Assembly (NCBI GenBank): GCA_026724425.1
Contig: JAIUCV010000001.1
Coordinates: 9,096,556 to 9,160,555 of the forward strand
Source of the DNA: Erythrophleum ivorense
Lineage: Eukaryota > Streptophyta > Magnoliopsida > Fabales > Fabaceae
Length of the DNA stretch: 64,000 nucleotides
Direction of reading: 5' to 3'
The notes beneath the pieces were generated by a model. It worked only from the letters and a program-made list of their open reading frames with translations. It was not told the origin of the DNA and did no database searches. Below, piece by piece: positions 35,543 through 48,744 of the stretch (the stretch's first letter is position 1; the number at the start of each line of letters is the position of its first letter). A program made the position numbers and the translations under genes.

Positions 35543-38518
35543 GCAGATGTGCCGCTAAAGTTGAGCGGAGAATCCTATTCCATCTGTCGTACATTTTGAA
35601 AATCTTGCTGACGCATGTGGAATAAATATGAGTATCCTTGAACCTTTATTCCCCGTGAATACCATTTTGGACATTTATCGGCGATGTTTTTGAAAATAAA
35701 AATTACAAAAAAACAATCTTTTAAACAGCATATGTTTGGTAGTATCTTGAGTGGAGGAAGGAACGAGAATAAATCTAAAGATTTCAATGAATTTATATTT
35801 TAAAAAAAATCTTGCAATGAATCCTCTTCACTAACCTTCTATTACTCGCATCCAAACATGCATTATAGAAATTGTTTTTTTTTTCCAATTATTATTGTAT
35901 TATAAAATTGTTTAATTGTAAAAAAAAATGAAAGTGAAAATTCTGAAATATATCTAGAAGAAACTAAATATACCTCAATTGAATTATATCTTAATTATTA
36001 TTTAATACATATTTTTTAAAATATTACATTGAAGGGATCAAACTTTTAACATGACCTATACCTCCACCCCACTCTTATCACTTGAGCTAATCTTAAGTGA
36101 CTTTTTTAAACATACAAGTTTTAAAATAAAAAATTTTATCTCTTAACTATTACAAAAAAAAGTAAAATCGTTACATGTCAAATAAAATTAAGGCTTTAAA
36201 ACCATGTGATTCATCATCTTCCCTAATTTTTCTTCTTGCACTCTCTTGTATTTCTTCCTAGACTATGTAATTTTTATATGCTAATTATCATTAATATGTA
36301 AAGTTTTGACTCCTTTTTCTGACAAGTTAAATAATAAAATATTAAGTTTTAAAGTTTGTATATCAAAATTTTAATTAAGCAATAATTTAAAGAAATTATA
36401 TATAATTTTAATATCTAATAATGATAAATTTTAGTTTTAAATGGTAAAGTTCCCCATCAAATTCTCAACTCAGAAAATGAAATGGGTCCCAAAAAATAAT
36501 TTAGGCCTTGCGGGTTTGGGCTGTTTTTCACGCGCGCGCGTGTTGCCTTGCTGGTCACTTCAGTGGAAGCCTACTAGTAAGACTTGTCTGTCACTACCCA
36601 GAAACAGAATCTTGAAGACACGGTTTTCGGTGGAATTCTCCTGCGGCATGTCCTGTGGAAAAAGCTATGTATAATTAGGGTTATTTGGTCGAGAATGTAA
36701 AATAAAAAAGAAATAATAATAAATAAATAAATAAAAGATAAAAAAATAATCTAATATAATTATTTTTATAAATATAATTTGATAATTAAAAAATAATTTA
36801 ATAAATAAAATTATAATTATAATAAATATTACATAAATTATATGAAAAAATACATTTGCAGCGTGACAAATCAAATTGGTCCTGAGGGTGAAAAGTATTC
36901 AGAAAAACAAATATAGAAAAATAAGGGTGAGAGATACAAATGGAAAATATCTCTTCACATGCCTTAATTAAAAACGTGTAAATTATATGGATTTTTTTTT
37001 TAAATTTTGTTGAAGTTATGTAGAGTTTTTTTTCAAAAATATATACATTAATTAATTTTAAATTTTTTAACTAAAATATACAAATATGTTTTATATCCAA
37101 ATATACACAAATGAAAATGAAAATAAAAAAATAAAATTTATTTTCAAATATTCACAAATAAAAAAGAATAGATTTTGTTATTATTAAATTTAACAAAAAA
37201 ATACAGTTAAATAAATGGAATGCATTTTTGTAAAAAAAAATTAAATTAAAGTGTAAAATAACTTTTTGTTTCAAAACAAATCTATATATATTTTGAAATT
37301 AAAAAGAAGTTTATATAATTTTAATAAAATTCAGAGAATATCTATGTAATTAACTCATTAAAAATTGATCTTATATTACTAAATAATTTGCCTGATTAAT
37401 TTTTTGTCCTTTTGATTCTTTAAATTTTTTTATTTAATCTATTAACTTTTAATTGATGCCATATCAATCTTTTTCAGTATCAAGATACTTAATGGATATT
37501 GTTAACATTGTTTATGTGGCATCAAAGTGGACAAATATTGCCTCAAGACGTCCATTTGCCTTCAGAAAGGTCCTTCACTTTATCTAGTATTTTAATATGG
37601 TTAGTTAACTTTCTTTACTGTTCCAAAATTGTCTCTTAACATTTTTACTAGTTTTTAAAAAATGATCTCTTAAATATATATCGAATTTTTATTGTTTTAA
37701 TGAAAGTAGATTACAGTCAACGAAAATAAACCCTAATCAAGACAAATTAGAATGACGCAACATGAAAACTATACAAAGAAGGTATCCAAGAAAGATTACA
37801 AATGAGCATTTGGTTTGAAGTAGACATCGATTGTGTTCTTTTCTAATCTATCTTAGATGTCAAAGAATTAAGATTAGTCTTTTTTTTTTTTAATGTAATA
37901 TAGTAATGCACTCTTTTTTTTTTCTCTAAACATAAAAGACAATGCAGATATAGATTATTCTAATATTACATCTGTCAATCTTTGCGAAGAGGACCACTCA
38001 AATAAGTGTCAGGGATCTTTGCGAAGAAGAATCAGATCTGGATCTACTGCAATGGCCTCTGTAATAAAAAATTTGGATTGTCTAAATTAATCTGGACGGT
38101 CTAAATTTATTTATTTAGATTTTAAAAATAATTTTTTTATGAGATATAGAATGCAAAATACAAACAATTTTTCAATTATGAACTTTTGAAAAAAATAATG
38201 TTTTAACTTAAAAAAGAAACAAAAAAAAATTTAACTCATTTAGATTTTGGTTTGAATGGTTGAGATTTTATGGGAAGGGGAATTGAGAGAAAAATAATGG
38301 AGAAGATCTAAATCCTGAGAAATCACCACTAACGTAAGTTCTTAATGTCTAGGGATTCAAATTCTCACAACACAAGTGATTGTACAAATCTTCTTGACTG
38401 CCTTTTGCCAATTAGGGCAACTCATGTTTGACATAGTATGCCCTTTAATCATAATAGAGTATTGTTTCAACTTAATGGGTTTTTTTATTGATTCTAGTTA
38501 GAAAAAATGAGAGCAGAA
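33472..38518. other. AT-rich transposon desert, no gene seen
   Basis: No coding similarity is seen. A long TA run sits at 35502-35538, and a CAATAAG-type desert of AT repeats fills 34490-35090. A GC-richer patch at 36441-36670 is listed separately. Weak MITE-like inverted ends (tatgtttgg near 35729, ccaaacatgc near 35852) may mark a small nonautonomous element. Confidence 0.4.
36441..36670 (+). other. GC-richer patch with an unrecognised 77-codon frame
   Basis: An open frame at 36441-36674 lies in DNA clearly richer in GC than the 10 kb on each side and includes the alternating palindrome cacgcgcgcgcgtg (36529-36542). The protein (a Lys-rich start and several Cys) resembles nothing I know. 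It could be a degraded exon or captured gene fragment. No splice or promoter context supports an active gene. Confidence 0.2.
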
Positions 38519-38912
38519 ATTGCATTTTGCCCTTTAAACTATAACTTAATTACAACATTGGTACAAACACTATCATGAAGGCGAAATATTAAGTCATCTA
38601 TCAACTTTAACACTTAATAATCACATGATCAACAAAAGTTAACTCTTGGGTCTTCAAAATTTAATTTTTTCTATTTGTTTTGAGAAAAAGTAGTAATGTT
38701 ACTTTGAACAAAGATTTGTTTTTATTCAAAATAAATAATACAAATTAACTTTCAAAAGTTCAAAATTTGATTTTTTTTAGTTACCTAGACGTTAAATATA
38801 ACACACAATTAACAATTTTACTTGTTATGATAGTTTGGGGAGGCCAAACGTTACATTTTAAAGTTTGGGTATTAATATTGTAATTAAGCTATAATTTGAG
38901 AATGTAAAATAT
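38519..38912. repeat. Foldback element with about 45-bp inverted ends
   Basis: The left end (ttgccctttaaactataact then taattacaacattggtac) is matched in reverse complement by the right end (gtattaatattgtaattaagctataatttgagaatg, to 38912). The internal sequence is AT-rich and non-coding. It is probably a nonautonomous DNA element; the superfamily is not clear. Confidence 0.5.
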
Positions 38913-39472
38913 ACTTTTCCCAAATAAAAAAGATAATAACAAAACCAATGCAGTAATTATTTTCAGTTCAAAAACTAGATCTTTAAAAATCATGCACACT
39001 TCGTTATAAAGTACTTTTAAGAAAAATAAAGTTATTCATCATTTTTTATTTAATGTATAACCATAAAATATTATTTATTACAAATGCAAAAAGATCAAAT
39101 GATTTAAAAGTCAATCTTTCCATAAATGTATCATTCTATTTTTTTTTTTTGGTTACAAAAAAGACGTAAAGGCTTGGAAGGGAGAGGGAAGAGGGGAAAG
39201 GAGCGTGGTAATGATTGAATTTAGATGCTTCAACAACGATTTTCGCTCTATTCAAGTTTTACCGACAAAACAAAGTGGAAAGCGTGTCCCAAACAAGGGA
39301 GCTACGGCTCGTTTGAAATTGTTATAAATTTTATATTTATTTTAAATTATAAAAAATACATTATATTTGACAAATTTACTTTATAAATATTTTTATTAAT
39401 TGCATTATTAACTGATTTATCATTGTTTGATTTTCAAAATAAACATCTTTTAAAAAAAATACTTAGTTTCAA

Positions 39473-40262
39473 TTTTTGCTGCATTTGGAACTTTTTAAAC
39501 CTTTTTTAAATAGTAATAGAAGTAGAATTTATTGTGGAAAGGAAGCAAGGAAGAGTTGCTTCTCCTTCGGGGCAAAAACAGAAGCCACAACTTTTTTAAA
39601 GATAAAACTGTCCTTTGTCAAAATCACTAATCACATTATCTCTTGTTATTTTTTATCTATAGTTTCGTTCTTTTTCATTATCTTCTCTTTTAAATTATTT
39701 TGATATATTTGTTTTAATTTCATGCAGGTCCTCTTTAGTAATTTGATAGCAAAAATGACTTTTTTTTTTTAAATATTTGCCAAACACAATGTTTTTCATA
39801 CAGTGTTTTTATGAGACTTCATTTGAAAAAAAAAATTAAAGTAAACAGAATTTTTTTGCTACTAATATTATTTTATTGATAAATATTTTAAAATATTGAT
39901 TATTGTTAATTTTATTTAAGTTTTAAAATTTTTATTTAATATATATATGAAAATAATTTAATCAAAATAAATGCATATAATGTATAAAATTAAATTAAAT
40001 ATATCAAAATCCATTAAACTAAATATATAGGGTAAGAGAAGAAATCATAACAAAAAAAATGAGAATATAGGTAAGAAAAAAATAGTAAGGGGTAATATGG
40101 TAAGTACAAATTTTGAGTAAGGACACTGTTGTTTTAAAACAATAATATTTCTACTTCTACTACAAGGGAGGAACAACAAATTTATGCTTCCTTCCCATAA
40201 CGGAATAATTGCTTCTATTGCTGCTTAAAAGCAGTTTTGAAAAGCGATCAAACACTACACGA
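39473..40262. mobile_element. hAT-like nonautonomous element
   Basis: The right end, reversed, reads gtgtttgatcgcttttcaaaa then ctgcttttaagcagcaatagaag and a GGGAAGGAAGCA block. The left side carries aatagtaatagaagtag and gtggaaaggaagcaagg in the same order. The TGTTTG...CTTTT...AAGCAGCAGAAGCA pattern is common to hAT-type MITEs in eudicots. The interior is AT-rich without a transposase. Target duplication was not identified. The 75-codon frame at 39476-39703 lies inside it and is probably not a gene. Confidence 0.45.
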
Positions 40263-42839
40263 ACTGAAAATAAAAATAAGCTACTTATTTAAAATAAAAA
40301 AAGGAAAAATTTGATAGTAAATTGTATATTGATTGACAAATTATTTGATGAAATTTATTCTACAATTATATAATGAGTGTATGAAATTTACACATAGACT
40401 GATACAATTTGAGTATGATAATAATTACGTTTACCATTTATATAAGTAAATTTAGTTGTAATATTTCGTATTTTTGAAAATGATTTGATAATTTAAACTT
40501 TTAGAGATATAATTTGTCTTAATTTAATCCTTCAAAGCTTAATGTCCCATTAATTTTGTAAAGAGTACTTTAAAAAAAAAAAATTAGTCCTTCCGTTAAG
40601 CCCTATCAACAAATACCTAAAAGATAAGTAACAAGGCCTAATGTAAAATTGATGTGATAATTTCTTACTTGGCCCTAGAATGTGGCATTAAATAGTTAGG
40701 TAATTACAAAGCACCGTATTTTAAGTTCCTTTTCCTATATCATGTTTCATGGTAACATAACCATTCAATAGCCAGATATACTTATGTTATCCTATGATAA
40801 CTATTTCTATTAACCATTTGTTAACGATGTTTGAGAAAAAGGACCAACACACACACAAAGCTGTTTGAGGTAATGGCAAAGGAGAAAGGAAAGCTTATTC
40901 TAGTTAGAATGTATTATGGATCTTAATATGAATGTGGTTTATAAGTTCTTTTCTTTATGACTTAAAAGGAGAATAAGGCAATTTAGAGTCGCAAAGGTAC
41001 AATAATAAACATGGTAAGGCGATGAATCCCAAAGATTTTACCTGGGTGCTATAATATATTTATCTTGTATTGTATGTCTCTATCTAAATTAAGTCCTTTT
41101 TTTTATACCTAAAGATCCATACTAGTTAGTTCCATAGAATTAGTGAAGTTATTCTAGTAATATGAGCCTTAACAATGTAAGCTTGATTACCTTAGGCTTA
41201 TGAGGATATTTGCCCTATAAGGCCTTAATAACACTCACATATAAAAGACTAACATGAGAGGTTAACATTTTAAGGGAGCAAATTGAGACAAAAGTGCATC
41301 TTTGAATAACTAAAATACATGTTGATTCCATTTTTAATAGTTACAATGGTTTTATAAAATATTTATCTAAGATGTTTTAGAATAACACATGAGTTAGACA
41401 TAGGTATTGGGCAAAGTATTATAATCCCCGTCTCCAAACTTATATCTAGTGGCTAAAAAATTCAAACCTCAAAGTAAACAAATTTTCTCAAGTTGAGACA
41501 CATCTATATAAAATTTGTCCATATAAAATCATAACAAAAATAAAATAAAATATTTCAAACAATGATTAATTTAATTCAAAATTTATAGAATGCTATTTAA
41601 TTTTTTTTAATATACTAAAATGATTAATATATGAATATTTGTATAAATATAAATAAAGAAATATATATACATTACGGTTCTAAAACAAAGTATTTTTCAC
41701 TCAAACCTAACGCTGAACCATTAAAATACTCATAAATTTTTTTATGTTTAGACCCAAGCAAATAAATTTTGTGAGTTCCCATAAGATATGAGTATTTTGT
41801 TCATCCTTATATGCGATTTTTAAAGATTTGGTTACTACTTCGAAAGACCTAGCATTGTACAACTCGATTCTTCCTCTTTCTTGCTTTCACCTTTTAATTT
41901 CGTGATTTGTAGGGAGTAGAGAATGAAAGGAAGAGCTTTGATGTGGTTTCCCATATAGAGCATTTAGGGCCTTTCTCTTTCTCCTTTTATCTCTTTTTTC
42001 GAACTTCTCTTTCTTCCATGGAATCAATCTTCTTCCTGCATAGAAGCCTTTTACTTTCCTTTTGGAAGTTCTTCCTCTTCTATGAAAGATTTTCGATTGT
42101 AGTGGTTATTTTTGTAAAGATGAATAACACTCACTCTAGAATTACAACAATGCTATGATTTTTGGTATGAAAACTCTTCAAATGTTTGACTCCTCATAAA
42201 GGGGTGAGAAAGTGTGTTGCTTCTCCATCAAGATCTGGAATTTTTCTTTTTGTATTTGTTTAGTTGTATTACTATTGGAGTGCGTTGTATTATTTTTATG
42301 AAATGTGGTGTTGTTAGGAAACTTAGTTTTCTGATCCCTAGCTGTGTTGCTTAGGTATTTTTTCCCTTCTTTTGAGCTTAATTTGTTTTGCCTAAATAAG
42401 TTGTCTGAGATTTATTTAGTATTATATTTCTCCCTAAAGGTGTAGACTTATTCAATGTAATCTTAAATGTTATAGTGCTTAACCCTTATCAATCCTGAAG
42501 TCTTGACCTCAAGTTAAGGAGATAAAGTTGACATGGTCTTTTGTAAATGTACTCTTTATACTTTTTTCGGTCATTAGGGTAATAAGTTAAAATTATAATT
42601 TTTTTTCTTAGTTTGATGACAAATCTTCTCAAGTTGAAATTACAAAATTACTTTTTTATTTCTCTATTGTAATAAATAATAAAACTATAGTGACAAATAC
42701 TTTTTTAAATTAACAATTTAATATTTAAAATTAAAGTGACTCAAATAAGTTTTTAAATTTTAAATTAAGTTTTGAGATTATCTCAAGGAATTAGAAATTA
42801 AAATTTGAAAGTGTGAGTATCACACTATGAAAGTTCACA
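40263..42839. other. Intergenic DNA, no gene supported
   Basis: Mostly AT-rich. At 41860-42160 a pyrimidine-rich stretch gives a 71-codon plus-strand frame (41943-42158) dominated by Phe, Leu and Ser. Such composition arises from C/T-rich DNA by chance, and I recognise no family. Confidence 0.4.
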
Positions 42840-43160
42840 CCCAAAAAGAAAGAAAAGAACATAGGGGGGGGGGGGAGAAGACAAGACAAGAGAAGACAAA
42901 AAAGAAATAATAATAATAATAAATTTTTTTTTGGTAAGAGTTATGTATATAATATATATGTAGGTTCAGTAAGTTTAAGTTAAGATATCAAATGATACAA
43001 AAAAAATTACATAGTATATATGTAAAGTTAGTGAGTTCAAATTTTTGAAAAATATGTGTGTATAAAATCAAAATCTAATATCATATACATACATTTTTTT
43101 TTACATGCCCCCCTTAGCCTTAGCCTAACGTGGTTCTACAACTTACCCTACCCTTAATGA
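42840..43160. repeat. Degenerate repeat sharing sequence with 8311-9480
   Basis: Starts near a 13-base G-run (42864-42876) and an AGAAGACAAGACAAGAG block. Contains a segment (43030-43085) similar to 9410-9480, and ends near gccttagcctaacgtggttc, which resembles the reversed 8311 terminus. It is non-coding, and the boundaries are approximate. Confidence 0.4.
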
Positions 43161-45360
43161 TCCATATTTAGATATTGAAAAAAAAAAAGAAAAAAACCTC
43201 ATGAACCTAAAATTTCATATAATGTTTTTACTCAGTTAAATATATTCTTTTCATGACCCCAAGGTAAATTCTTTCTAGTACTTCACAATACCGTAATTGA
43301 TATAAATTTATCAATAAAGAATCACAGTGTGTGAAGCTTGAACAATTAATCTAACCTTTATTTAGAAATATTTACTATACTTTTGTGCTATTAAAAAGTT
43401 TAGCATTACTCTCATTTATATTTTGATAAATAAATAATTTTTATCTAAAATTTAAGATTAAACTTAACCATAATTTAAAATTAAATTATGTAATTTTTAT
43501 CCAAAAAAATTAAGACACATGACAAAATTTAAATAACAATAGTACCAAGTGTTCAGTATTAATGTAGTACTCAAAATAATAAATTATACAATTTTTTTAA
43601 TTTTATTAAAATTGTATAAAAATTTTTTTATTTCCAAAATATACGCACTTTTTTTTGAAACTAGAAGTTACACTATTTAATTTAGTCCAATTAATTAAAA
43701 CACATTTTCTAAATTTTGTCAAAATTATATAATTTTTTATTTTTAAAATATACACCCCCTTTCTCTAAAATAGAAAGTTGCACTATTTAATTTTAAAAAT
43801 TTTTAATACGAAATCTACACTATCCCAACAATTTGTTAGTACATAGTAAAAACGAATTTTATTTAATATCCTCCAAATTAAGAATGCTAAGAATGCATGC
43901 ACGGAACAGATGGAGTAGCTCAATTTTTTTTATGCATTCAAAAGAAAAAACCTAAAACAAACAAAGTAAATTAAATGGAGTAGCTCAATTATTACAATGT
44001 AAAAATGTTACTATCTTATATGTAAGAGATTTTTTTAAAATTTAATTTGGTTTAAAATACAAGAAATAATTTATTAATGTTTGGTATATTAATTATAATA
44101 TTCTAATTATATCTTTTATTAAATAATTTTTTTAAATTATAAGTAGTAACTGTCATTATTTTTTTTAAAAAAAAAAATATTAAATAAGAATATTTTTAAA
44201 AAATAATATTTATTTGAGATAAAATTAAAAAAATTAATTATTTTTAACTATTTTTTTTAATTTTTATAAATTAATTAATTATTTCTTATATATAAAGTCG
44301 AAATAATATTTATTTAATTGCACCAAATATCTATTAATTAATTGGGAAGCCACCCAGCCAGTTTGTTTAGTTGTTCCCTGACTCTTTTCCTTCGAACATA
44401 TTTGCTGAAAGATTCATATTGATCTGCTGTCTTTTTCTTTGTCATCTTTCGGGTGTCCCAATGAAGAATGGGCGTTATCACTTACCCTTATCAATGTCAT
44501 TACCGATATCTACTTGGTCAACCTCGTATGAGGCAATGGTTTTGTTTCAGATGTACATGTTCAACTTGACTGCATGCTCTCTCCTCTTTATCTTTTTATT
44601 TTATTTTATTTTTTAGTTTTATTCAAATTAATAAGTTAACTGAATATTCCTCTCTCTCTCTCTCTCTTAATTTATTTACATTAAGTTTTAGTCGATTAAA
44701 ACTAATAGTTAACTGAAATATAACCACTATATTAAAACTTAAATTTTCAGATCTCATTTTTATTTATTTTGCTTAATCATTCATTTTATTAATGATATTA
44801 CTTAATTTAATTATATTTTAACCCAAAAATTACATTAAAATCATTTTACTGTATAAGCATCTATTCCACCCCCTGCAGGTACATTCCTCATATTTGTCAT
44901 ATGCAAAGCAAGATTTTCATTTCAAAATGTTAGTTAGGTTGAACCGAAGAGCATAAAACAATATTAACAGACTTTTAGGAAAAATAAAATATTTTAAATA
45001 TTTTATAAAAATCATTTAATGAAAAACTTTAGATGTTGTTATTTACTTTACATGGTAAAAAATCTGGTCTTTTTACGAATTATACTTGTTTATAATTAAA
45101 TTCATTTTTTGGTGTAAAATAATCTAATTATTTTATTGTTTCTTATTAAAACAATTAGTCTTGTACTTATGTATTACATGGGGATGACAGAAGTTCTCCA
45201 ATGCCAGAAATTTTTGTGAGAATTGTGCATTCAGGATTTTTTTCTTTTTGCAAACGGGGATGAAGATTATATTCTCTATCCTATGTGGTCTTATTTTTAA
45301 TTAGTTTTATATAAATACCCATAAAAGTTTTATTTATATGTATTGCTAATCTTTATTATT
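43161..45360. other. AT-rich intergenic DNA, no gene seen
   Basis: An 81-codon frame at 44371-44616 falls in a GC-richer patch (44340-44590) but matches no family I know. A CT microsatellite lies at 44650-44668. Confidence 0.4.
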
Positions 45361-45365
45361 TTTAA
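45361..45365. repeat. Left TTTAA target duplication of the copia element
   Basis: TTTAA abuts the left LTR and recurs at 50954-50958 directly after the right LTR, the 5-bp duplication expected of an LTR retrotransposon. Confidence 0.75.
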
Positions 45366-45603
45366 TATCAGAGTAAAGCCAAGATCTTTTTCATTCATGA
45401 ATTCATTGTGTACAGTAACCACTTTATATAATTGAAAAACAACAACTTTCAAGACATGTGTGAGACAAAAAAAAGTCTATTGTAACAAAAAGCTCAGATA
45501 CAAGGCAAAAAATAACAAAATCCATACAAGAAACATGACTTTAGTCAGCTAGACACCTATACAAATGATGTGGCAATTCTAATATGAGTCAGATACTTTG
45601 ACA
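45366..45603 (-). repeat. 3' LTR of the copia element
   Basis: 238 bp aligning along its whole length with 50715-50953. In element orientation it starts TGTCAAAG and ends CTGATA. By eye about 45 positions differ between the two LTRs, so this is an old insertion. Confidence 0.85.
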
Positions 45604-45610
45604 TCTCCCC
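45604..45610 (-). other. Polypurine tract of the copia element
   Basis: In element orientation GGGGAGA lies immediately upstream of the 3' LTR, the position used to prime plus-strand DNA synthesis. Confidence 0.75.
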
Positions 45611-47926
45611 ATAACCAAACTGGGGTGGAAGCACAGTGAAACTTGACTGAAGGAGTTGAAATCTTGGTGCAGCAAGTGGTTTTGCGAAAATATCTATTGA
45701 TTGATCCTTACTTGAAACTACAAAGAGATGAAAAGAGTTAGCAGTAAGTCGTTCTCTAACGAAGTGATACTTTAAAGCAATATGCTTGGTCCTATAATGT
45801 ATAACAAGATTGGCAGCCAAGTAGGTGGCTCCAACATTGTCATAATAGCGAGTAGATGGTTAGGAAAGAAAGACACCAAGTTCTTTGAGTAATGATTGCA
45901 ACCAAATAACATCACATGCAACAAGGGCCAAATATTTATATTCAGCTTCGATGCTTGATCTAGCTATACTGTGTTGCTTCTTGGAGTTCCAAGAAATGAG
46001 GTTTAGACCTAAAAAAAACAAGAAAACCTCCAGTGGATCTACAATTATCTAGGCATCCAGCACAATCAGCATTAGTGTAGGCTAAAAGAGATAGAGAAGA
46101 AAATGGACGAAGGAACAAGCCATAATCCATTGTGTGACAAAGATAGCACATAATACATTTTATAGCTTACCAAAGAATAGTTTGAAGGCAATGCATAAAC
46201 TAATAGATCTTATTTACAACAATTGAAAGGTCAAGACATGTGAAAGATAGATACTGAAGGCTGCCAATAATACTTTTATACAGAGTTGGATTATCAAATG
46301 TGATACCATCCAAAGCACTTAATTTAGTAGAAGGAGCCATTGGTGTGTCGATAGGCTCAGTACAAAGCATATTGGTCTTAGAAAGTAAATCCTTAATATA
46401 CTTTTGTTGGGAAAGAAAAAGTCCAAAGGAAGCATAAGTAACTTCAATGCTTGGAAAATAGTTAAGAGGACCATAAATTTTTAACAGGAAAAGAAGCACT
46501 TAAAGCAGAAATAAGGTCCTAAACAACTAAAAAGGAAGAGCTCATAATAATTGTATCATCAATATACATCAACACATACAACTGAATAGACAAGCCAAAG
46601 TAGATAAAAAGGGAGGCATTAGATTTAGATTTAGCAAAAACCAATTCAAGAAACTGAGAGCTAAACATTGCAAACCAAGCTTATAGGGCTTGTTTTAAAC
46701 CATCAATAACCTTTTCCAATTTACAAACATAGTCAAGAAACTCAAGATTAACAAAACAAGGAGGTTGAGTCATGTATACAGCTTTAGTAAGAGACCTATG
46801 AAGAAAAGCATTTTGAATATCTATTTGACTAATAGGCCAATTTTTTAAAATAGCCAAAGCCAATATAAGACAGAGAGTCACAAATTTCACAACAATAGAA
46901 AAAGTGTCATGATAGTCCGTATCGGGTTGTTGATGATATCCTTTGGCAACTAATCGAGCTTTATAACGATCAATAATGTCATTGGGCTTATGCTTCATCC
47001 TAACCCATTTGTACCCAATGAGATTGTGGGATGATGACGAAGGAACCAATTACCACATTTGAGTAATGATGAGAGCATCAAGTTTGTCGGCCATGGCTTT
47101 CATTCCTTCACTTGGAAAATTTCAGAGCAACAACGATTAAAGTAGGTGCCTCAGGTGGAAATTTTGAGGCTATTAGAGCATGTGATGAAGTCAATTTATA
47201 GTGCCATCCTTACAAACTCAAGGATAGGAGATCTAATTTTTAGATTTGGTGGTCATAGGGTAAGAAGGGATAAGAGGAGGTTGTGGGGATGGTGATGGTG
47301 AGGACGACATAGAAATAAGGGACGTGGAGGAGGTGGTAACAAACGATGAAAGTAGAGACACGGGTGTAGGCGAAGATGGATGGGATGAGACAAGAGAAAC
47401 ATGTGAGGATGGCAGGTTGACCAAAATAGAGGGGGAAAAATCTAAAGATATAAAAGTGGATAGGAAAGAATTGGGCTAGGCTCTAGAAATGTTAAGATTA
47501 GACAAAAGAACAATTAGGTCAGAGTTAGGAGAAAATAAGGAAGTTGTGGATTGGGCTACAAATGAAAAGAAATGTTCATTAAATATAACATCATTAGACA
47601 CATAAAATCGGCCAGCATCTGGATCATAGCACAGATACCTAAAATGATTTGGGCTATAACCCAAAAACACATAAAGCTTTAATTGAGGTTGCAACTTATG
47701 CTTATTATAAGCACTGAGATGTGGCCAGCAGCCATACTCGAAGACGTTCTACCTTGAATAATTAAGAGACTGGTTAAATAACAATTTATAAGGTGACCTT
47801 TAACCAAGAGTTTGATTGGAAGGTGATTTATAAGAAACACAACAATAGAAAAAGGTATAATCCTAAAATTGATGAGGAACATTAACGTGAGATATAAGAG
47901 TAAGACTAATCTCAATTTATGCCTAT

Positions 47927-48744
47927 GTTCTCTTATAACCCTAGCCTCAAGATGCCACAAAGGAAGACTAATCTTTTGATAAGTCACGTGAACTCTCAGA
48001 AAATACAAAAAAGCAAAAGCCTCACAAAGTATTGAATAATACTCAAATTCATTCATTCATGATCTTTCAAAATAGAGTATAATGGGAAGCCTTTTATAGG
48101 CAAAGTTTTTAAAAGTCTAAAATCCTAATAAAATTAAAACTCTAAAATCTAATTAAAAATATTTTGAATAGTGCCTAAAATCAAGGAACTAGATTATGAT
48201 ACTAATTTTAACTTAATCTCCAAGATAAGCTCTTTGACCAAGTTCAAAATAATAATAAAATAATAAAAAACGAAATTCATAAAGAATCCTAGTCAAAACT
48301 AATCAACTTCTTTAAGTAGTTACATGGGATGCACATGCTTCATTAAAAATCACATGATTGACACATGATTCTTAATCTCTTGCAATTGGACTCCAATTGG
48401 GCCTTGACACTCCTCTTGTATGTGTATAATTGCATTGGGCTTTTAACATATTGGATGTTGACTTTATTTGCTCCATGGACTCTTCTTAGAAAATTGGGCT
48501 TCCACTTTTGTATCTTTAAAGAGATATTGATCAAATATAGATTTTGGGCTCTCAACTTGGGCCGACGTCCAACATAGATATTATCTTGAGCTCTTTGAGA
48601 TTTTTGGACATATACTAGCACAATTTGGGCCTCTTGAGCATAGGCCATCCTTTCATGAGTCATTTGGACCTGAATCATAGACTTTTGAATGATTTGGGTT
48701 TCTTGATGGATGAAGGCTTCTCGAACTTGTAGTGCTTCAATGAG
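47927..48744 (-). mobile_element. 818-bp insertion splitting the copia integrase
   Basis: On the minus strand the integrase reads SCPHAHYQNGTIECK up to about 48765 and resumes with HRHKLRLVLLLY near 47930. The foreign DNA between is flanked by TATGCCTAT at 47918-47926 and 48745-48753. Its minus strand begins with an open frame (upstream part of 48801-48343) with repeated Gln/Ala-rich heptad-like segments and then holds a TATA-box-like CCTATAAAAGG near 48090. This pattern recalls the gag-end/LTR of a Ty3/gypsy or nonautonomous LTR element, but I cannot assign it. No terminal inverted repeat is evident. Confidence 0.5.

Noticed and set aside
41943..42158. 71-codon plus-strand frame as a secreted peptide
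   Set aside because: The hydrophobic look comes from a C/T-rich stretch. No cleavage-site context, homologue or gene structure supports it.
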